Below, piece by piece: positions 1 to 9,707 of a stretch of 64,000 nucleotides of DNA. Position numbers and translations under genes: made by a program. The stretch is from HIMB30 sp965655875. GTDB lineage: Bacteria > Pseudomonadota > Gammaproteobacteria > Pseudomonadales > Litorivicinaceae. The notes under the pieces were generated by a model. That model searched no databases and was not told the DNA's origin. It worked only from the letters and a program-made list of their open reading frames with translations. The stretch covers positions 1 through 64,000 of the forward strand of contig CBFHIN010000002.1 in NCBI GenBank assembly GCA_965655875.1, in the 5' to 3' direction. Within the stretch, counting starts at the first letter, position 1. Each line of letters begins with the position of its first letter.

Positions 1-1106
1 CCAATATTTACCAAACGCTTGAACAACTCGAGTGCATCGTAGAACTTAACGCCTGCATCAAAACCACCAGTGACACCAAAAGTAAGTAGAGCAGAAGGTG
101 TTCCGCCAAGCTGGGTTTTGGCTAATTCATGATGCGGATGATCGGCGAGACCCGCGTAGCTTACCCAATCGACTTTTGGATGCGCCTTCAAAAATTCCGC
201 GACTTTTTGCGTATTCTCGCAATGACGTTCCATTCGAAGATTCAGTGTTTCAATACCCTGAAGCAATAGGAAGGCATTCATTGGTGCGAGAGCTGCACCT
301 GTGTTGCGTAAAGGTACTGTGCGCGCACGGGCAATAAAAGCAGCCGGTCCAAACGCATCTGAATACACGACATCGTGATAGGCCGGTTCTGGTGCCGTCA
401 TACCAGGGAATTTATCTGCCTGCGCGGTCCAATCAAAATTACCACCGTCGACAATGATGCCACCGAGCGAGTTACCATGACCACCCATGAATTTTGTCAG
501 GGCGTGCACAACGATATTGGCACCTAATTCAATTGGCTTACACAACGCTGGCGTCGCAACTGTGTTATCAACAACCAATGGCAACCCATTACGAGACGCC
601 ATCGCAGCCATTGCTTTTAGATCGATGATATTGCCGGCAGGGTTACCAATGGTTTCGCAGTAAATTGCACGTGTATTTTCATCAACCAGTTTCTCAAGAT
701 CTTCAGCACGATCAGTCTCCGCAAATCGCACTTCAACACCTTGACTGGGCAGCATGTGGGCAAACAATGTGTAGGTCCCGCCATAGAGCTGGGGCGTTGT
801 CACAATGTTGTGACCCTGGCTCGCGAGCGTTTGCAATGCATAGTTGATTGCTGCCATACCCGAGGAAACAGCCAGTGCTGCAATACCACCCTCAAGGGCC
901 GCGACACGCTGCTCCAGCACATCGCAGGTTGGGTTCATGATTCGCGTGTAAATATTCCCAGGTACTTCAAGATTGAAGAGTGCAGCACCGTGCGCCGCAT
1001 CATCGAACTCAAATGCCACGTTCTGACAGATCGGTGGGACTACTGCTTTTGTCGTTGGATCAGTTTGATAACCCGCATGAATTGCTTTGGTTTCGTCACG
1101 CATCAT
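1..1106 (-). CDS. metY: O-acetylhomoserine sulfhydrylase-like PLP enzyme (3' end outside window)
   Basis: The frame is open from an ATG at 1106 (a second ATG at 1103) to the window edge, giving 368 codons; the family runs to about 430, so the C-terminus lies outside. It is a Cys/Met-metabolism PLP enzyme that replaces the acetyl group of O-acetylhomoserine with sulfide (or methanethiol), making homocysteine or methionine in the cytoplasm. Visible landmarks are the N-terminal ETKAIHAGYQTDP start, the YTRIMNPT segment, SSGMAA, DNTVATP and the PLP lysine K205 in HALTKFMGGHG. A GAAGG Shine-Dalgarno sits 5-8 nt upstream. It follows gltD on the same strand after 70 bp with no obvious terminator. 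A cystathionine gamma-synthase-type relative is less likely because the GGHG-type lysine motif fits MetY/Met17. Confidence 0.88.
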   Translation of the reverse strand, partial: MMRDETKAIHAGYQTDPTTKAVVPPICQNVAFEFDDAAHGAALFNLEVPGNIYTRIMNPTCDVLEQRVAALEGGIAALAVSSGMAAINYALQTLASQGHNIVTTPQLYGGTYTLFAHMLPSQGVEVRFAETDRAEDLEKLVDENTRAIYCETIGNPAGNIIDLKAMAAMASRNGLPLVVDNTVATPALCKPIELGANIVVHALTKFMGGHGNSLGGIIVDGGNFDWTAQADKFPGMTAPEPAYHDVVYSDAFGPAAFIARARTVPLRNTGAALAPMNAFLLLQGIETLNLRMERHCENTQKVAEFLKAHPKVDWVSYAGLADHPHHELAKTQLGGTPSALLTFGVTGGFDAGVKFYDALELFKRLVNI

Positions 1107-1176
1107 TTTTACCTTCTTTATTTGTTTCTTTCGCGGTGTACTTATTAATTAGTGTTCCCAGCAAAATCCAATATCT

Positions 1177-2601
1177 TTATCGAATATCTAAATAATCGAG
1201 AATCGATTGTGCAGCGTTTCGGCCCTCAGCAATTGCCGTGACAACCAAATCTGACCCACGAACCATATCGCCACCAGCAAATACTTTCGCATTAGTTGTC
1301 TGGTAGGGGAGTGTTTGCTCTTCTGCTGCCAATACAAGCCCTGAGTCAGCGGTATCGATATTGAGATCATTGAACCAATCAGCAGGACTCGGACGGAATC
1401 CAAATGCGATCAACACACAATCCGCAGGTATAACTTCTTCAGACCCAGGAACGACTTCCGGACTACGGCGTCCATTCGCATCGGGTTCACCAAGCTGGGT
1501 GGTAACGAATTTAACGCCGGTCACTCCCGTCGCATCGCCTACAATCTCAATCGGCTGACGATTGAACATGAAATTGACACCTTCTTCGCGCGCATTGGCC
1601 ACCTCACGACGAGATCCAGGCATATTGGCTTCATCACGACGGTATACACAGGTAACAGATTTCGCGCCTTGACGAATCGAAGTTCGGTTACAGTCCATCG
1701 CTGTATCGCCGCCACCAAGAACAATGACGCGTTTGCCGTTCATATTAATGAACTCACTCGGATCCTTTTCAAAACCGAGGCAACGGTTCACATTTGAGAT
1801 CAAAAACGGAAGCGCTTTAAAAACACCGTTCAAATTTTCCCCAGGGAAGCCTCCGGCCATATTGGTATATGTACCCATACCGAGGAACACAGCATCAAAT
1901 GTCTCCATGAGTTCGCCAACAGATATGTCCTTACCGACCTCTGTATTCAATTTGAACTCGATACCCATACTTTCAAAAATTTCTCGACGGCGTGTCATCA
2001 CCGTTTTTTCGAGCTTGAATTCTGGGATCCCAAAAGTCAGCAGTCCTCCAATCTCTGGATGACGGTCAAAAACCACGGGTTTTACACCACCCCTTGCGAG
2101 AATATCAGCACAAGCAAGGCCTGCTGGACCTGCACCAATGATCGCAACTCGCTTGTCTGTCCACTCAACATCCGACATGTCTGGACGCCAACCGAGAGCA
2201 AATGCTGTATCGGTAACGTACTTTTCAACTGAACCAATAGTCACCGCACCGAAGCCATCATTGAGCGTACAGGCACCTTCACAGAGACGGTCTTGCGGAC
2301 ACACCCGACCACACACTTCAGGAAGCGAGTTCGTTTTATGACACAGCTCCACAGCTGCCATGATGTTGCCCTGACTAATCAGTTCGAGCCAATTCGGAAT
2401 GTGGTTATGAACTGGACATTTCCATGAGCAATATGGATTACCGCATGACAAGCAGCGATGCGCTTGCGATCCGGCATCCTTCGTCGAAAACGGATGATAG
2501 ATTTCCGTGAACTGGTCTTTGCGTTGATCAAGATCTTTTTTAGCCGGATCAACCCTACCAACATCTAGAAACTGAAAATCATTGCTTTTCTGTGTGGACA
2601 T
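1177..2601 (-). CDS. gltD: Glutamate synthase (NADPH) small subunit
   Basis: This 474-aa beta subunit of NADPH-GOGAT passes electrons from NADPH through FAD and Fe-S clusters to GltB for reductive synthesis of glutamate. Two N-terminal cysteine groups are visible (CLSCGNPYCSWKCP and CGRVCPQDRLCEGAC), followed by the FAD dinucleotide fold GAGPAGLA and the NADPH site VLGGGDTAMDC. I chose the ATG at 2601 (MSTQKSNDF) over the in-frame TTG 18 nt upstream because GAGAGG precedes the ATG by about 10 nt. It lies 21 bp after gltB and is surely co-transcribed with it. Confidence 0.96.
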   Translation of the reverse strand: MSTQKSNDFQFLDVGRVDPAKKDLDQRKDQFTEIYHPFSTKDAGSQAHRCLSCGNPYCSWKCPVHNHIPNWLELISQGNIMAAVELCHKTNSLPEVCGRVCPQDRLCEGACTLNDGFGAVTIGSVEKYVTDTAFALGWRPDMSDVEWTDKRVAIIGAGPAGLACADILARGGVKPVVFDRHPEIGGLLTFGIPEFKLEKTVMTRRREIFESMGIEFKLNTEVGKDISVGELMETFDAVFLGMGTYTNMAGGFPGENLNGVFKALPFLISNVNRCLGFEKDPSEFINMNGKRVIVLGGGDTAMDCNRTSIRQGAKSVTCVYRRDEANMPGSRREVANAREEGVNFMFNRQPIEIVGDATGVTGVKFVTTQLGEPDANGRRSPEVVPGSEEVIPADCVLIAFGFRPSPADWFNDLNIDTADSGLVLAAEEQTLPYQTTNAKVFAGGDMVRGSDLVVTAIAEGRNAAQSILDYLDIR

Positions 2602-2622
2602 CCTAATAAATCCTCTCAATCG

Positions 2623-5600
2623 CTATTGCGCGTCTGATCTCGACGAGACAAGTAGATCGCTTAAACTCGCCGCTTTCGGCTTCACGAGCCAGAACTGACC
2701 GACATATGATTCAAAGTCGTCCAAGATCGTACGACCCCAGTCGCTATCGGTCGCTTCGACGTAATCACGAATTTGTGAGCGTAAATGAGCCCGATACTGC
2801 TCCATATGCTCGGTACTGATTCGTGCAATCTCGACAAGCTCATGATTGTAACGATCAACAAATGTTCTCGATTCATCAAGAACGTATGCAAACCCGCCTG
2901 TCATGCCTGCTCCAAAGTTTCGCCCAGTTCGACCAAGAACGATGACGAGCCCGCCAGTCATGTATTCACAGCAGTGATCACCGGCACCTTCAACAATCGC
3001 GGTGGCACCTGAATTACGAACTGCAAAACGCTCTCCCGCGCGTCCAGCAGCATATAACGTTCCACCGGTCGCACCATACAAACAGGTATTCCCGATAATG
3101 GACGTATCCTGTGACGCAAACTGCGAGCCTTCAGGTGGAGCAATCACCAAGCGACCACCGGCCATTCCTTTGCCCACATAATCATTCGCATCACCACGCA
3201 GATTCATCTCCAAGCCAGGCGCATTAAAGACACCGAAGCTTTGGCCTGCTGTTCCTGTCAAATTCAATCGAATTGGATTCGACATTCCTTCACGGCCGTG
3301 CGCCAGTGAAATCTCACCCGATAGGGTGGCGCCTACAGAACGGTCTTGGTTTGTAATTGCAAAATCAAACTCAGCGCTTGATCCAGTCGCAACCGCTTCC
3401 TGTGTTGCTGCAACAATTGCTTGGTTCAATGGTGCTTCATCATACGGGGGATTTTTATCAACCGCGCATAGCTGAGGCTTACCTTCGTGCTCTGGGCCTT
3501 GATATAGCATTGGTGCAAATTCAAGTTTCGCCTGACGCTGAGAACGCCCTCCCACTTGCGACAGTAGGTCAGTGCGCCCGACCAATTCCGCCATCGTTTT
3601 TACACCAAGCTCTGCCATGACCTCACGCGTTTCCTCCGCCACAAAAGTGAAGAAATGTTTAATCATTTCGACCGTACCGCGGAAGTGTTGCTCTCGTAAT
3701 AGTTCGTTTTGCGTCGCAACACCGGTTGCACAGTTATTCAGGTGACAGATCCGAAGGTATTTACAGCCCATAGCAACCATCGGAGCGGTACCGAAACCGA
3801 AACTTTCAGCGCCTAAGATTGCAGCCTTTACAACATCAAGACCCGTTTTCAAACCACCATCTGTTTGCAACCGCACTTTATCTCGCAAATCATTTGCACG
3901 AAGCGCCTGATGCGCCTCAGACAAACCAAGCTCCCATGGTGAACCTGCATACTTAATCGATGTCAGCGGGCTCGCGGCCGTCCCTCCGTCATACCCTGAA
4001 ATCGTGATCAGATCGGCATACGCCTTCGCAACACCTGCAGCAATCGTACCGACACCAGGTTCACTCACGAGCTTTACAGAAACCAATGCTTTTGGATTCA
4101 CCTGCTTCAAATCAAAGATAAGTTGCGCTAGATCCTCAATCGAATAGATATCGTGATGTGGTGGCGGAGAAATCAACGTCACACCAGGGACCGAGTAACG
4201 CAACTTCGCGATTAACGTATTGACTTTACCACCAGGTAACTGGCCACCTTCGCCAGGTTTTGCACCCTGCGCAACTTTGATTTGAAGAACCTCTGCGTTC
4301 ACCAAATAGTGCGGCGTCACTCCAAATCGACCCGACGCGATTTGCTTGATTTTAGAAACGCGTGTGGTTCCAAAACGATTCGGATCTTCGCCACCTTCGC
4401 CAGAATTGGATCGCGCGCCAAGCTCATTCATTGCTTGAGCTAGCGCTTCGTGTGCTTCAGGACTTAGAGCACCCAATGACATACCAGCAGAATCAAAACG
4501 CTTAAAAATTGACTCGATCGGCTCGACTTCATCAACCGAAATAGCCCGACCAGCATCTTTCTCAAGCTTCAGCAAATCACGCAATGTCGCCACAGGGCGT
4601 TCATTCACGATTTTTGCGTACTTCTGATAGGTTGAATACGACCCAGTCTGAACAGCCTGCTGAAGCGTCTGGACCACATCCGGGTTATATGCGTGATACT
4701 CACCACCATGCATATATTTCAAGAAACCACCCTGCGGGACAGGTTTCCGTGTTGACCATGCCAGTGACTGGCGAACCTTTTGGTCGTTTTCGAAATCAGA
4801 GAAGTCGGCACCAGCAATCCGGCTCTGTACGCCCTTGAAACACAAATCAACAATTTCGCGCGAGAGACCAATCGCTTCGAAGAGTTGAGCTCCTCGATAG
4901 CTTGCAACGGTCGAGATGCCCATCTTCGATAGAATTTTCAATAGGCCCTTATTAATGCCTTTGCGGTAGTTTCTGTGCAGTTCTAACGGATCGCCAACCA
5001 ACTCGTCTGAATCAACCAAGTCGTTGATCACACGATATGACAGATATGGATAGACGGCCGTTGCACCAAAACCCAGTAATACAGCGAAGTGATGAGAATC
5101 ACGTGCCTCGGCTGTATCAACGATGATATTCGCAGAACACCGGAGCCCTTCTTTAATAAGGCGATGATGAACAGCACCAGTCGCCATCGTAGCAGATACA
5201 ACCCACTGGTCTTCACTGACCTGTCGATCGGAAAGAATCAATAATGTATTGCCGGCGCGGGCGGCATCAACTGCCTGCTGACACACCGATTCAACTGCTG
5301 CTTTTAAGCCAATCGATGGATCAAATGCCAAATCGATTTGAACCCGACCATACTTTGGATGATCAAATGATTTCAGTCGATCCATCTTTGGCGCTGACAA
5401 AATCGGTGAGTGTAAAATCACACGCTCTGCATGATCCGCTGTCTCTTCAAACGGATTCAACTCCATTCCAAGACAGGTCTCTAAACTCATCACAATCGAC
5501 TCGCGCAGTGGATCAATTGGCGGATTTGTCACCTGAGCAAATTGCTGCCGGAAATAATCTGCTGTGTGACGTTGCTCCGTCGAGAGCACTGCCATTGGCG

Positions 5601-7071
5601 TGTCGTCTCCCATGGAGCCAACCGCCTCTTGCCCAGTCTCTGCAAGAGGCTTAATCACTTGGTGCCGCTCTTCACTGGTGAGGTTGAAAAGCTTTAGGTA
5701 GGGAGCGAGCCCATGTTCAGACAACTTCTTAAGGTCTGAAAACGGATCTTTCATCTCGGTTTCGAAGCGGATTGTCTGCTCGCGCAACCATCTCTTGTAC
5801 GGCTGACGCTCTTTCAATTGCTGATCAATGTCATCAGCAGTTAAAACGACTCCCGTTTCAGTATCGATAGCTAGAATTTCGCCAGGTCCGACGCGGCCCT
5901 TTGCGACCACGTCTTCTGGTTGGTAGTCCCACGTGCCGATTTCTGAGGCCAGCGTCAGGTACCCGTTTTTCGTCTTGACCCAACGCGCTGGTCGCAACCC
6001 GTTTCGATCAAGAAGACAGCAAGCGTAGCGGCCATCAGTCAAGACGATACCGGCTGGTCCATCCCAGGGCTCCATATGCATTGAGTTGTATTCATAAAAC
6101 GCGCGTAGATCTGCATCCATATCGTCGACGTTTTGCCATGCTGGTGGAACCAACATGCGGATCGCACGGAAAAGATCCATACCACCGGCAACCATGACTT
6201 CGAGCATGTTATCCAAGCTCGATGAATCAGATCCTGTTGTATTAACTAGAGGAAGAATCTGATCAACATCCGGTAGACGCTCAGTTTTGAATAGATGTCC
6301 TCGTGCGTTCGACCAGTTTCTGTTTCCGGCGATGGTGTTAATTTCACCATTGTGCGCAAGCAACCGGAAAGGCTGCGCAAGCGGCCACCGCGGCAAAGTA
6401 TTGGTTGAGAAGCGTTGATGGAATACGCAGATTGCCGTCGCCAGCAATTCATCATTGAGGTCCGGATAAAAATGAGGCAGATCAACCGGCATCATCAGGC
6501 CTTTATAGCTGACGACACGGCGAGATAACGAACACAAGTAATTCTCAGAGCTCGACGCTATGGCGCGCTCGATGAGTCGAGAAGCCATGAACAGTTGAAT
6601 ATCAAACTGCGCTTGATCTTGCCCGTTTGGCTCAACGAAAACCTGCTTGAATGACGGCATGTTGTCGCGCGCAATTGGCCCAAGGTTGGTAGGGTCAACC
6701 GGCACATCACGCCAGCCAACAACACTCAAATTACGGGAACGGAGTGTCTCCTCGATCGCCTGAATTGCCTGCGACTCGATCTCTGGGTCGGTCGACAAAA
6801 ACACCATACCAACGGCAAACAGATCGCCAAGCTCGATACCGCATGATTGTTTCGCAGCACGGCGCATAAATGCGTCAGGCATCTGGAACAATAGTCCACA
6901 ACCGTCACCGGTTTTTCCGTCAGCCGCAATACCACCTCGGTGCGTCATGCGCGTGAGCGCTTGAATCGACTTCATCAACAGGTCATGACTGGCTTGACCA
7001 TCACAATGTGCAATCAATCCAAAGCCGCAGTTGTCTCGAAACTCACCGGGTGTGTAAAGACCTTTGGTCAT
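2623..7071 (-). CDS. gltB: Glutamate synthase (NADPH) large subunit
   Basis: This 1482-aa alpha subunit hydrolyses glutamine and transfers the ammonia through an internal tunnel to 2-oxoglutarate. The short propeptide ends before Cys15 (DNCGFG), which after processing is the N-terminal nucleophile of the class II amidotransferase domain. The FMN/synthase domain shows GQLPGGKVN and SGYDGGTAASP, and the 3Fe-4S cysteines are in CKYLRICHLNNC. The C-terminal third is the glycine-rich beta-helix. The start at ATG 7071 has AGGA 8 nt upstream; a longer frame to 7092 lacks that support. It is first gene of gltBD, whose position next to the aroB cluster matches pseudomonads. Confidence 0.97.
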   Translation of the reverse strand: MTKGLYTPGEFRDNCGFGLIAHCDGQASHDLLMKSIQALTRMTHRGGIAADGKTGDGCGLLFQMPDAFMRRAAKQSCGIELGDLFAVGMVFLSTDPEIESQAIQAIEETLRSRNLSVVGWRDVPVDPTNLGPIARDNMPSFKQVFVEPNGQDQAQFDIQLFMASRLIERAIASSSENYLCSLSRRVVSYKGLMMPVDLPHFYPDLNDELLATAICVFHQRFSTNTLPRWPLAQPFRLLAHNGEINTIAGNRNWSNARGHLFKTERLPDVDQILPLVNTTGSDSSSLDNMLEVMVAGGMDLFRAIRMLVPPAWQNVDDMDADLRAFYEYNSMHMEPWDGPAGIVLTDGRYACCLLDRNGLRPARWVKTKNGYLTLASEIGTWDYQPEDVVAKGRVGPGEILAIDTETGVVLTADDIDQQLKERQPYKRWLREQTIRFETEMKDPFSDLKKLSEHGLAPYLKLFNLTSEERHQVIKPLAETGQEAVGSMGDDTPMAVLSTEQRHTADYFRQQFAQVTNPPIDPLRESIVMSLETCLGMELNPFEETADHAERVILHSPILSAPKMDRLKSFDHPKYGRVQIDLAFDPSIGLKAAVESVCQQAVDAARAGNTLLILSDRQVSEDQWVVSATMATGAVHHRLIKEGLRCSANIIVDTAEARDSHHFAVLLGFGATAVYPYLSYRVINDLVDSDELVGDPLELHRNYRKGINKGLLKILSKMGISTVASYRGAQLFEAIGLSREIVDLCFKGVQSRIAGADFSDFENDQKVRQSLAWSTRKPVPQGGFLKYMHGGEYHAYNPDVVQTLQQAVQTGSYSTYQKYAKIVNERPVATLRDLLKLEKDAGRAISVDEVEPIESIFKRFDSAGMSLGALSPEAHEALAQAMNELGARSNSGEGGEDPNRFGTTRVSKIKQIASGRFGVTPHYLVNAEVLQIKVAQGAKPGEGGQLPGGKVNTLIAKLRYSVPGVTLISPPPHHDIYSIEDLAQLIFDLKQVNPKALVSVKLVSEPGVGTIAAGVAKAYADLITISGYDGGTAASPLTSIKYAGSPWELGLSEAHQALRANDLRDKVRLQTDGGLKTGLDVVKAAILGAESFGFGTAPMVAMGCKYLRICHLNNCATGVATQNELLREQHFRGTVEMIKHFFTFVAEETREVMAELGVKTMAELVGRTDLLSQVGGRSQRQAKLEFAPMLYQGPEHEGKPQLCAVDKNPPYDEAPLNQAIVAATQEAVATGSSAEFDFAITNQDRSVGATLSGEISLAHGREGMSNPIRLNLTGTAGQSFGVFNAPGLEMNLRGDANDYVGKGMAGGRLVIAPPEGSQFASQDTSIIGNTCLYGATGGTLYAAGRAGERFAVRNSGATAIVEGAGDHCCEYMTGGLVIVLGRTGRNFGAGMTGGFAYVLDESRTFVDRYNHELVEIARISTEHMEQYRAHLRSQIRDYVEATDSDWGRTILDDFESYVGQFWLVKPKAASLSDLLVSSRSDAQ

Positions 7072-7119
7072 ATGCTTTTTCCTACAATCCACGGCAAACG
7101 CCGCAACCTCAAATAAAAT

Positions 7120-7140
7120 GCGGGACGTAGTACGACCCGC
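7120..7140 (-). terminator. Hairpin in the gltB leader, terminator or attenuator
   Basis: GCGGG and CCCGC arms enclose CGTA/TACG arms around a one-base centre, with a single A/A mismatch in the stem. On the minus strand the hairpin is followed directly by ATTTTATTT. It lies about 50 bp before gltB. It could end the upstream pil-aro transcript or attenuate gltB, since a promoter-like pair lies further upstream. Confidence 0.5.
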
Positions 7141-7238
7141 CTAAACCGAATTTTGCGAGCTCAACGAGGGCTCAAGCGAATTTTTCGCGTCAGTCGAATG
7201 TATGCAAGCGACTGAATCCATAAAGAAAAGGGCCGCGT

Positions 7239-7267
7239 AGTATATGACTCTAAACACTACGGGGCAA
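7239..7267 (-). promoter_or_regulatory. Candidate sigma70 promoter for gltBD
   Basis: On the minus strand TTGCCC (7267-7262) and TATACT (7244-7239) are spaced by 17 bp, placing a start near 7232. That gives a leader of about 160 nt containing the hairpin at 7120-7140. The call rests on hexamer match and spacing only. Confidence 0.4.
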
Positions 7268-7288
7268 ATGAAAGGTGACCCAATAAGA

Positions 7289-8107
7289 CTACCGTTGGTT
7301 AGGCGCTAATGGAATAGGAGTTGGCGATCTTGTCTCAGGATCTTCGTTATTCATTTGAACAAATAGTAAAGCAGCCACGATGGCCGCAACAGCAATCCCT
7401 GCCGCGATCAAATAGCTTGACGGAATTCGGATTGCTGGCTGTTTCCCGTCAGGTGCATCCTCATCCACGTCTATCACCACGGACGAGTCCTCTTCAGCAA
7501 TCGCACGCAACAGTTGCTTTGGCTGCATTGCAAAGTGCTGCAAAACCTGTGGTCCGCGAATCGACAGGTCAAGATTTGGATACAACCGAGAACACGCCTC
7601 TTCCAGATCATATTGATCCCAATGCGGGAGCATCACTGTGCTTGCAAGCGCAGGTAACGGACGCAAGCTTTGCAAACGGGGGATCAAATTGTCTTCGCCA
7701 ACCAATAATACTGACCAGTGTCGTCCATACGCGCCGTAGCTGAGCTCATGAAATAACTGCAATACTTCGTTCGGCAGACAATGTGCATCATCCACGATGA
7801 TTTCAGGGACTCCATGCTCCGTATCGGCTTGCTTTTTTGTCTGCAATCGGGACAGCATTTCAACATCAGTTCCCTCGGGCCGTAAGCCCACGAGACCAAC
7901 CAAACGAAGGACTGCGTCTGATCGATCAGAAATCAACTCACCGTGTAAATGGAGCGGATTCACTGGACTTTTAAGAATCAACGCTTCAATAAGAAGGCTC
8001 TTGCCTTGCCCAGGAGCCCCAACTAAGACAACAAGCCGTTTCGCCCAACGAACTGCCGAGCGAATACGTTCAATACATGTCTGTTGCGAACGAACTAGTG
8101 GCAGCAC
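7289..8107 (-). CDS. DamX/ExeA-type AAA ATPase with C-terminal membrane anchor, no SPOR domain
   Basis: This 272-aa protein has a Walker A GAPGQGKS at residues 30-37 and Walker B IIVDDAH near 103-109, with a sensor-like VLLVGEDN after. A single transmembrane helix (about 231-251) is followed by only some 20 proline-rich residues. DamX proteins and the pseudomonad gene at this place between aroB and gltB normally continue into a periplasmic SPOR domain that binds denuded septal glycan; none is encoded here or in the 200 bp downstream. The GTG start at 8107 overlaps the aroB stop by 13 bp, implying translational coupling. A role in cell envelope or division is inferred from family and place; the missing SPOR makes it uncertain. 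Confidence 0.7.
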   Translation of the reverse strand: MLPLVRSQQTCIERIRSAVRWAKRLVVLVGAPGQGKSLLIEALILKSPVNPLHLHGELISDRSDAVLRLVGLVGLRPEGTDVEMLSRLQTKKQADTEHGVPEIIVDDAHCLPNEVLQLFHELSYGAYGRHWSVLLVGEDNLIPRLQSLRPLPALASTVMLPHWDQYDLEEACSRLYPNLDLSIRGPQVLQHFAMQPKQLLRAIAEEDSSVVIDVDEDAPDGKQPAIRIPSSYLIAAGIAVAAIVAALLFVQMNNEDPETRSPTPIPLAPNQR

Positions 8108-9171
8108 GCTGTCAATACGGCTTGCAGTGAGTTTGAGGGTGCTTGATCTTCAACGTAAGCGTCGCCAAGACGACGCATTAAAACAAGTCGAAGCCGCCCA
8201 TCGACATTCTTTTTATCAACAGCCATGTGCGTCATAAAATCATCTGGCGTCATCCCTTTTGGTGGCTCAACGGGAAGGCCAGCCGCCTGACAAATTGCAA
8301 CTACGCGCGCGACATCGGTTTCCGAGATCAGTTCCATCGCGTGCGATACACGGGCAGCAATCACCATTCCAGCACCAACCGCTTCACCGTGTAACCAACC
8401 GCCATATCCTAAATGCGCTTCGATTGCATGGCCGAACGTATGCCCTAAATTCAAAAGCGCCCGAACACTTCCCTCACGCTCATCGCGGGCCACGATCTCC
8501 GCTTTCATCCGGCATGAATGCTCAATTGCCTGCGCGATCGCTTCTTGTTCGTTTGCCATTAAGGCGTGAATATGCTGCTCGATCCAAACTAAGAATTCTT
8601 CATCACCCAGCAATCCATACTTAATGACTTCGGCCATCCCCGCCGCCATTTCTTTTGCAGGTAGGGTCGACAACACATCGGTATCGATGAGCACAGCAAT
8701 CGGTTGATGGAATGCGCCAATCATATTTTTGCCCAACGGATGATTCACACCGGTTTTCCCGCCAACCGACGAGTCGACCTGTGACAACAGCGTCGTAGGA
8801 ATTTGAATAAAATCGATTCCACGTTGATAGGACGCAGCAGCAAAGCCAACCATGTCACCCACAACACCACCGCCAAGCGCAATCATGGTCGCATTTCTCG
8901 AAAAGCGACGCGTGAGTGCTTCTGTAAAAATCAAATCAAGCGTACCCAGATGCTTATGACTCTCACCATCCGGCAGAACAACAGTCGCGACATCAAAATC
9001 ATCGAGTGTTGCCAAAACTCGATCCAGGTATAGCGGTGCAATGCTTTCGTTAGTGACAACGAGAACCTGGCGTCCGCCAATCGATGAGGCCAATCGATCT
9101 GAATCAATCAGTCCACTGCCAATATGAATGGGGTAAGCGCGCTCTCCGAGCTCAACATTAAGCGTTCTCAT
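8095..9171 (-). CDS. aroB: 3-Dehydroquinate synthase
   Basis: The enzyme converts DAHP to 3-dehydroquinate, the second step of the shikimate pathway, using NAD and a divalent metal in the cytoplasm. Visible motifs are LPDGESHKHL, GGGVVGDMVGFAA, SQVDSSVGGKTGVN, GMAEVIKYG and the metal-binding LNLGHTFGHA and HGEAV. Three consecutive ATGs occur (9177, 9174, 9171); the third is best spaced from AAGGA, giving 358 aa. The start overlaps the end of aroK, so the two shikimate genes are coupled. Confidence 0.95.
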   Translation of the reverse strand: MRTLNVELGERAYPIHIGSGLIDSDRLASSIGGRQVLVVTNESIAPLYLDRVLATLDDFDVATVVLPDGESHKHLGTLDLIFTEALTRRFSRNATMIALGGGVVGDMVGFAAASYQRGIDFIQIPTTLLSQVDSSVGGKTGVNHPLGKNMIGAFHQPIAVLIDTDVLSTLPAKEMAAGMAEVIKYGLLGDEEFLVWIEQHIHALMANEQEAIAQAIEHSCRMKAEIVARDEREGSVRALLNLGHTFGHAIEAHLGYGGWLHGEAVGAGMVIAARVSHAMELISETDVARVVAICQAAGLPVEPPKGMTPDDFMTHMAVDKKNVDGRLRLVLMRRLGDAYVEDQAPSNSLQAVLTACCH

Positions 9172-9697
9172 CATCATTTCCTTCTAATTGTTCAATAATT
9201 TGTCGCACGACCACCGAAGGATTTGTACGAACAGTCTGGACACGAATCCGAGAACATTCTCGATAAAAAGGCTCGCGCTCAGTCGCCATTGCCTGCAATT
9301 TCGCGCGTGGATCCGCCACCTGCAGCAACGGTCTATTTTTATCATTCTTCAATCGACTAAATTGGGTTTTTAGATCAGCCTGCAACCAGATCACTCCGAA
9401 CTTGTGCTGTTTAAGCAGATCTCGGTTTTCTTGACGTAACACCACGCCCGCTCCGGTCGAGATCACTCCACCACCTAACCCAGCCAAATCAGAAAAAACA
9501 CGCGACTCGCGGTCACGGAAGCCGGTCTCTCCCTCGACATCAAAGATCCATGGAATATCTGCTCCGCAACGCGCTTCGATTTCTTCATCCAAATCAAAAA
9601 ATGGAAGCGCAAGCTTCATTGAAAGCAAGCGACCAACGGTCGTTTTACCTGCGCCGGTTGGTCCGATCAGAATGAGCGGATAGGCAATGTTGGTCAT
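9158..9697 (-). CDS. aroK: Shikimate kinase
   Basis: This 179-aa kinase phosphorylates shikimate at O3 with ATP. The P-loop GPTGAGKT is at residues 12-19, the DLDEEIE substrate motif (DxD) near 36, FRDRES near 61 and GGGVISTGAG near 75; a lid region KNRPLL follows. Length and order of motifs are typical. GAGG lies 4 nt before the ATG. It sits between pilQ (10 bp upstream) and aroB, the usual order in gammaproteobacteria. Confidence 0.95.
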   Translation of the reverse strand: MTNIAYPLILIGPTGAGKTTVGRLLSMKLALPFFDLDEEIEARCGADIPWIFDVEGETGFRDRESRVFSDLAGLGGGVISTGAGVVLRQENRDLLKQHKFGVIWLQADLKTQFSRLKNDKNRPLLQVADPRAKLQAMATEREPFYRECSRIRVQTVRTNPSVVVRQIIEQLEGNDDENA

Positions 9698-9707
9698 GGA
9701 ACCTCAA

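Noticed and set aside
1107..1176. Possible SAM riboswitch or T-box before the sulfhydrylase gene
   Set aside because: The 70-bp gap is too short for either and shows no long paired elements.
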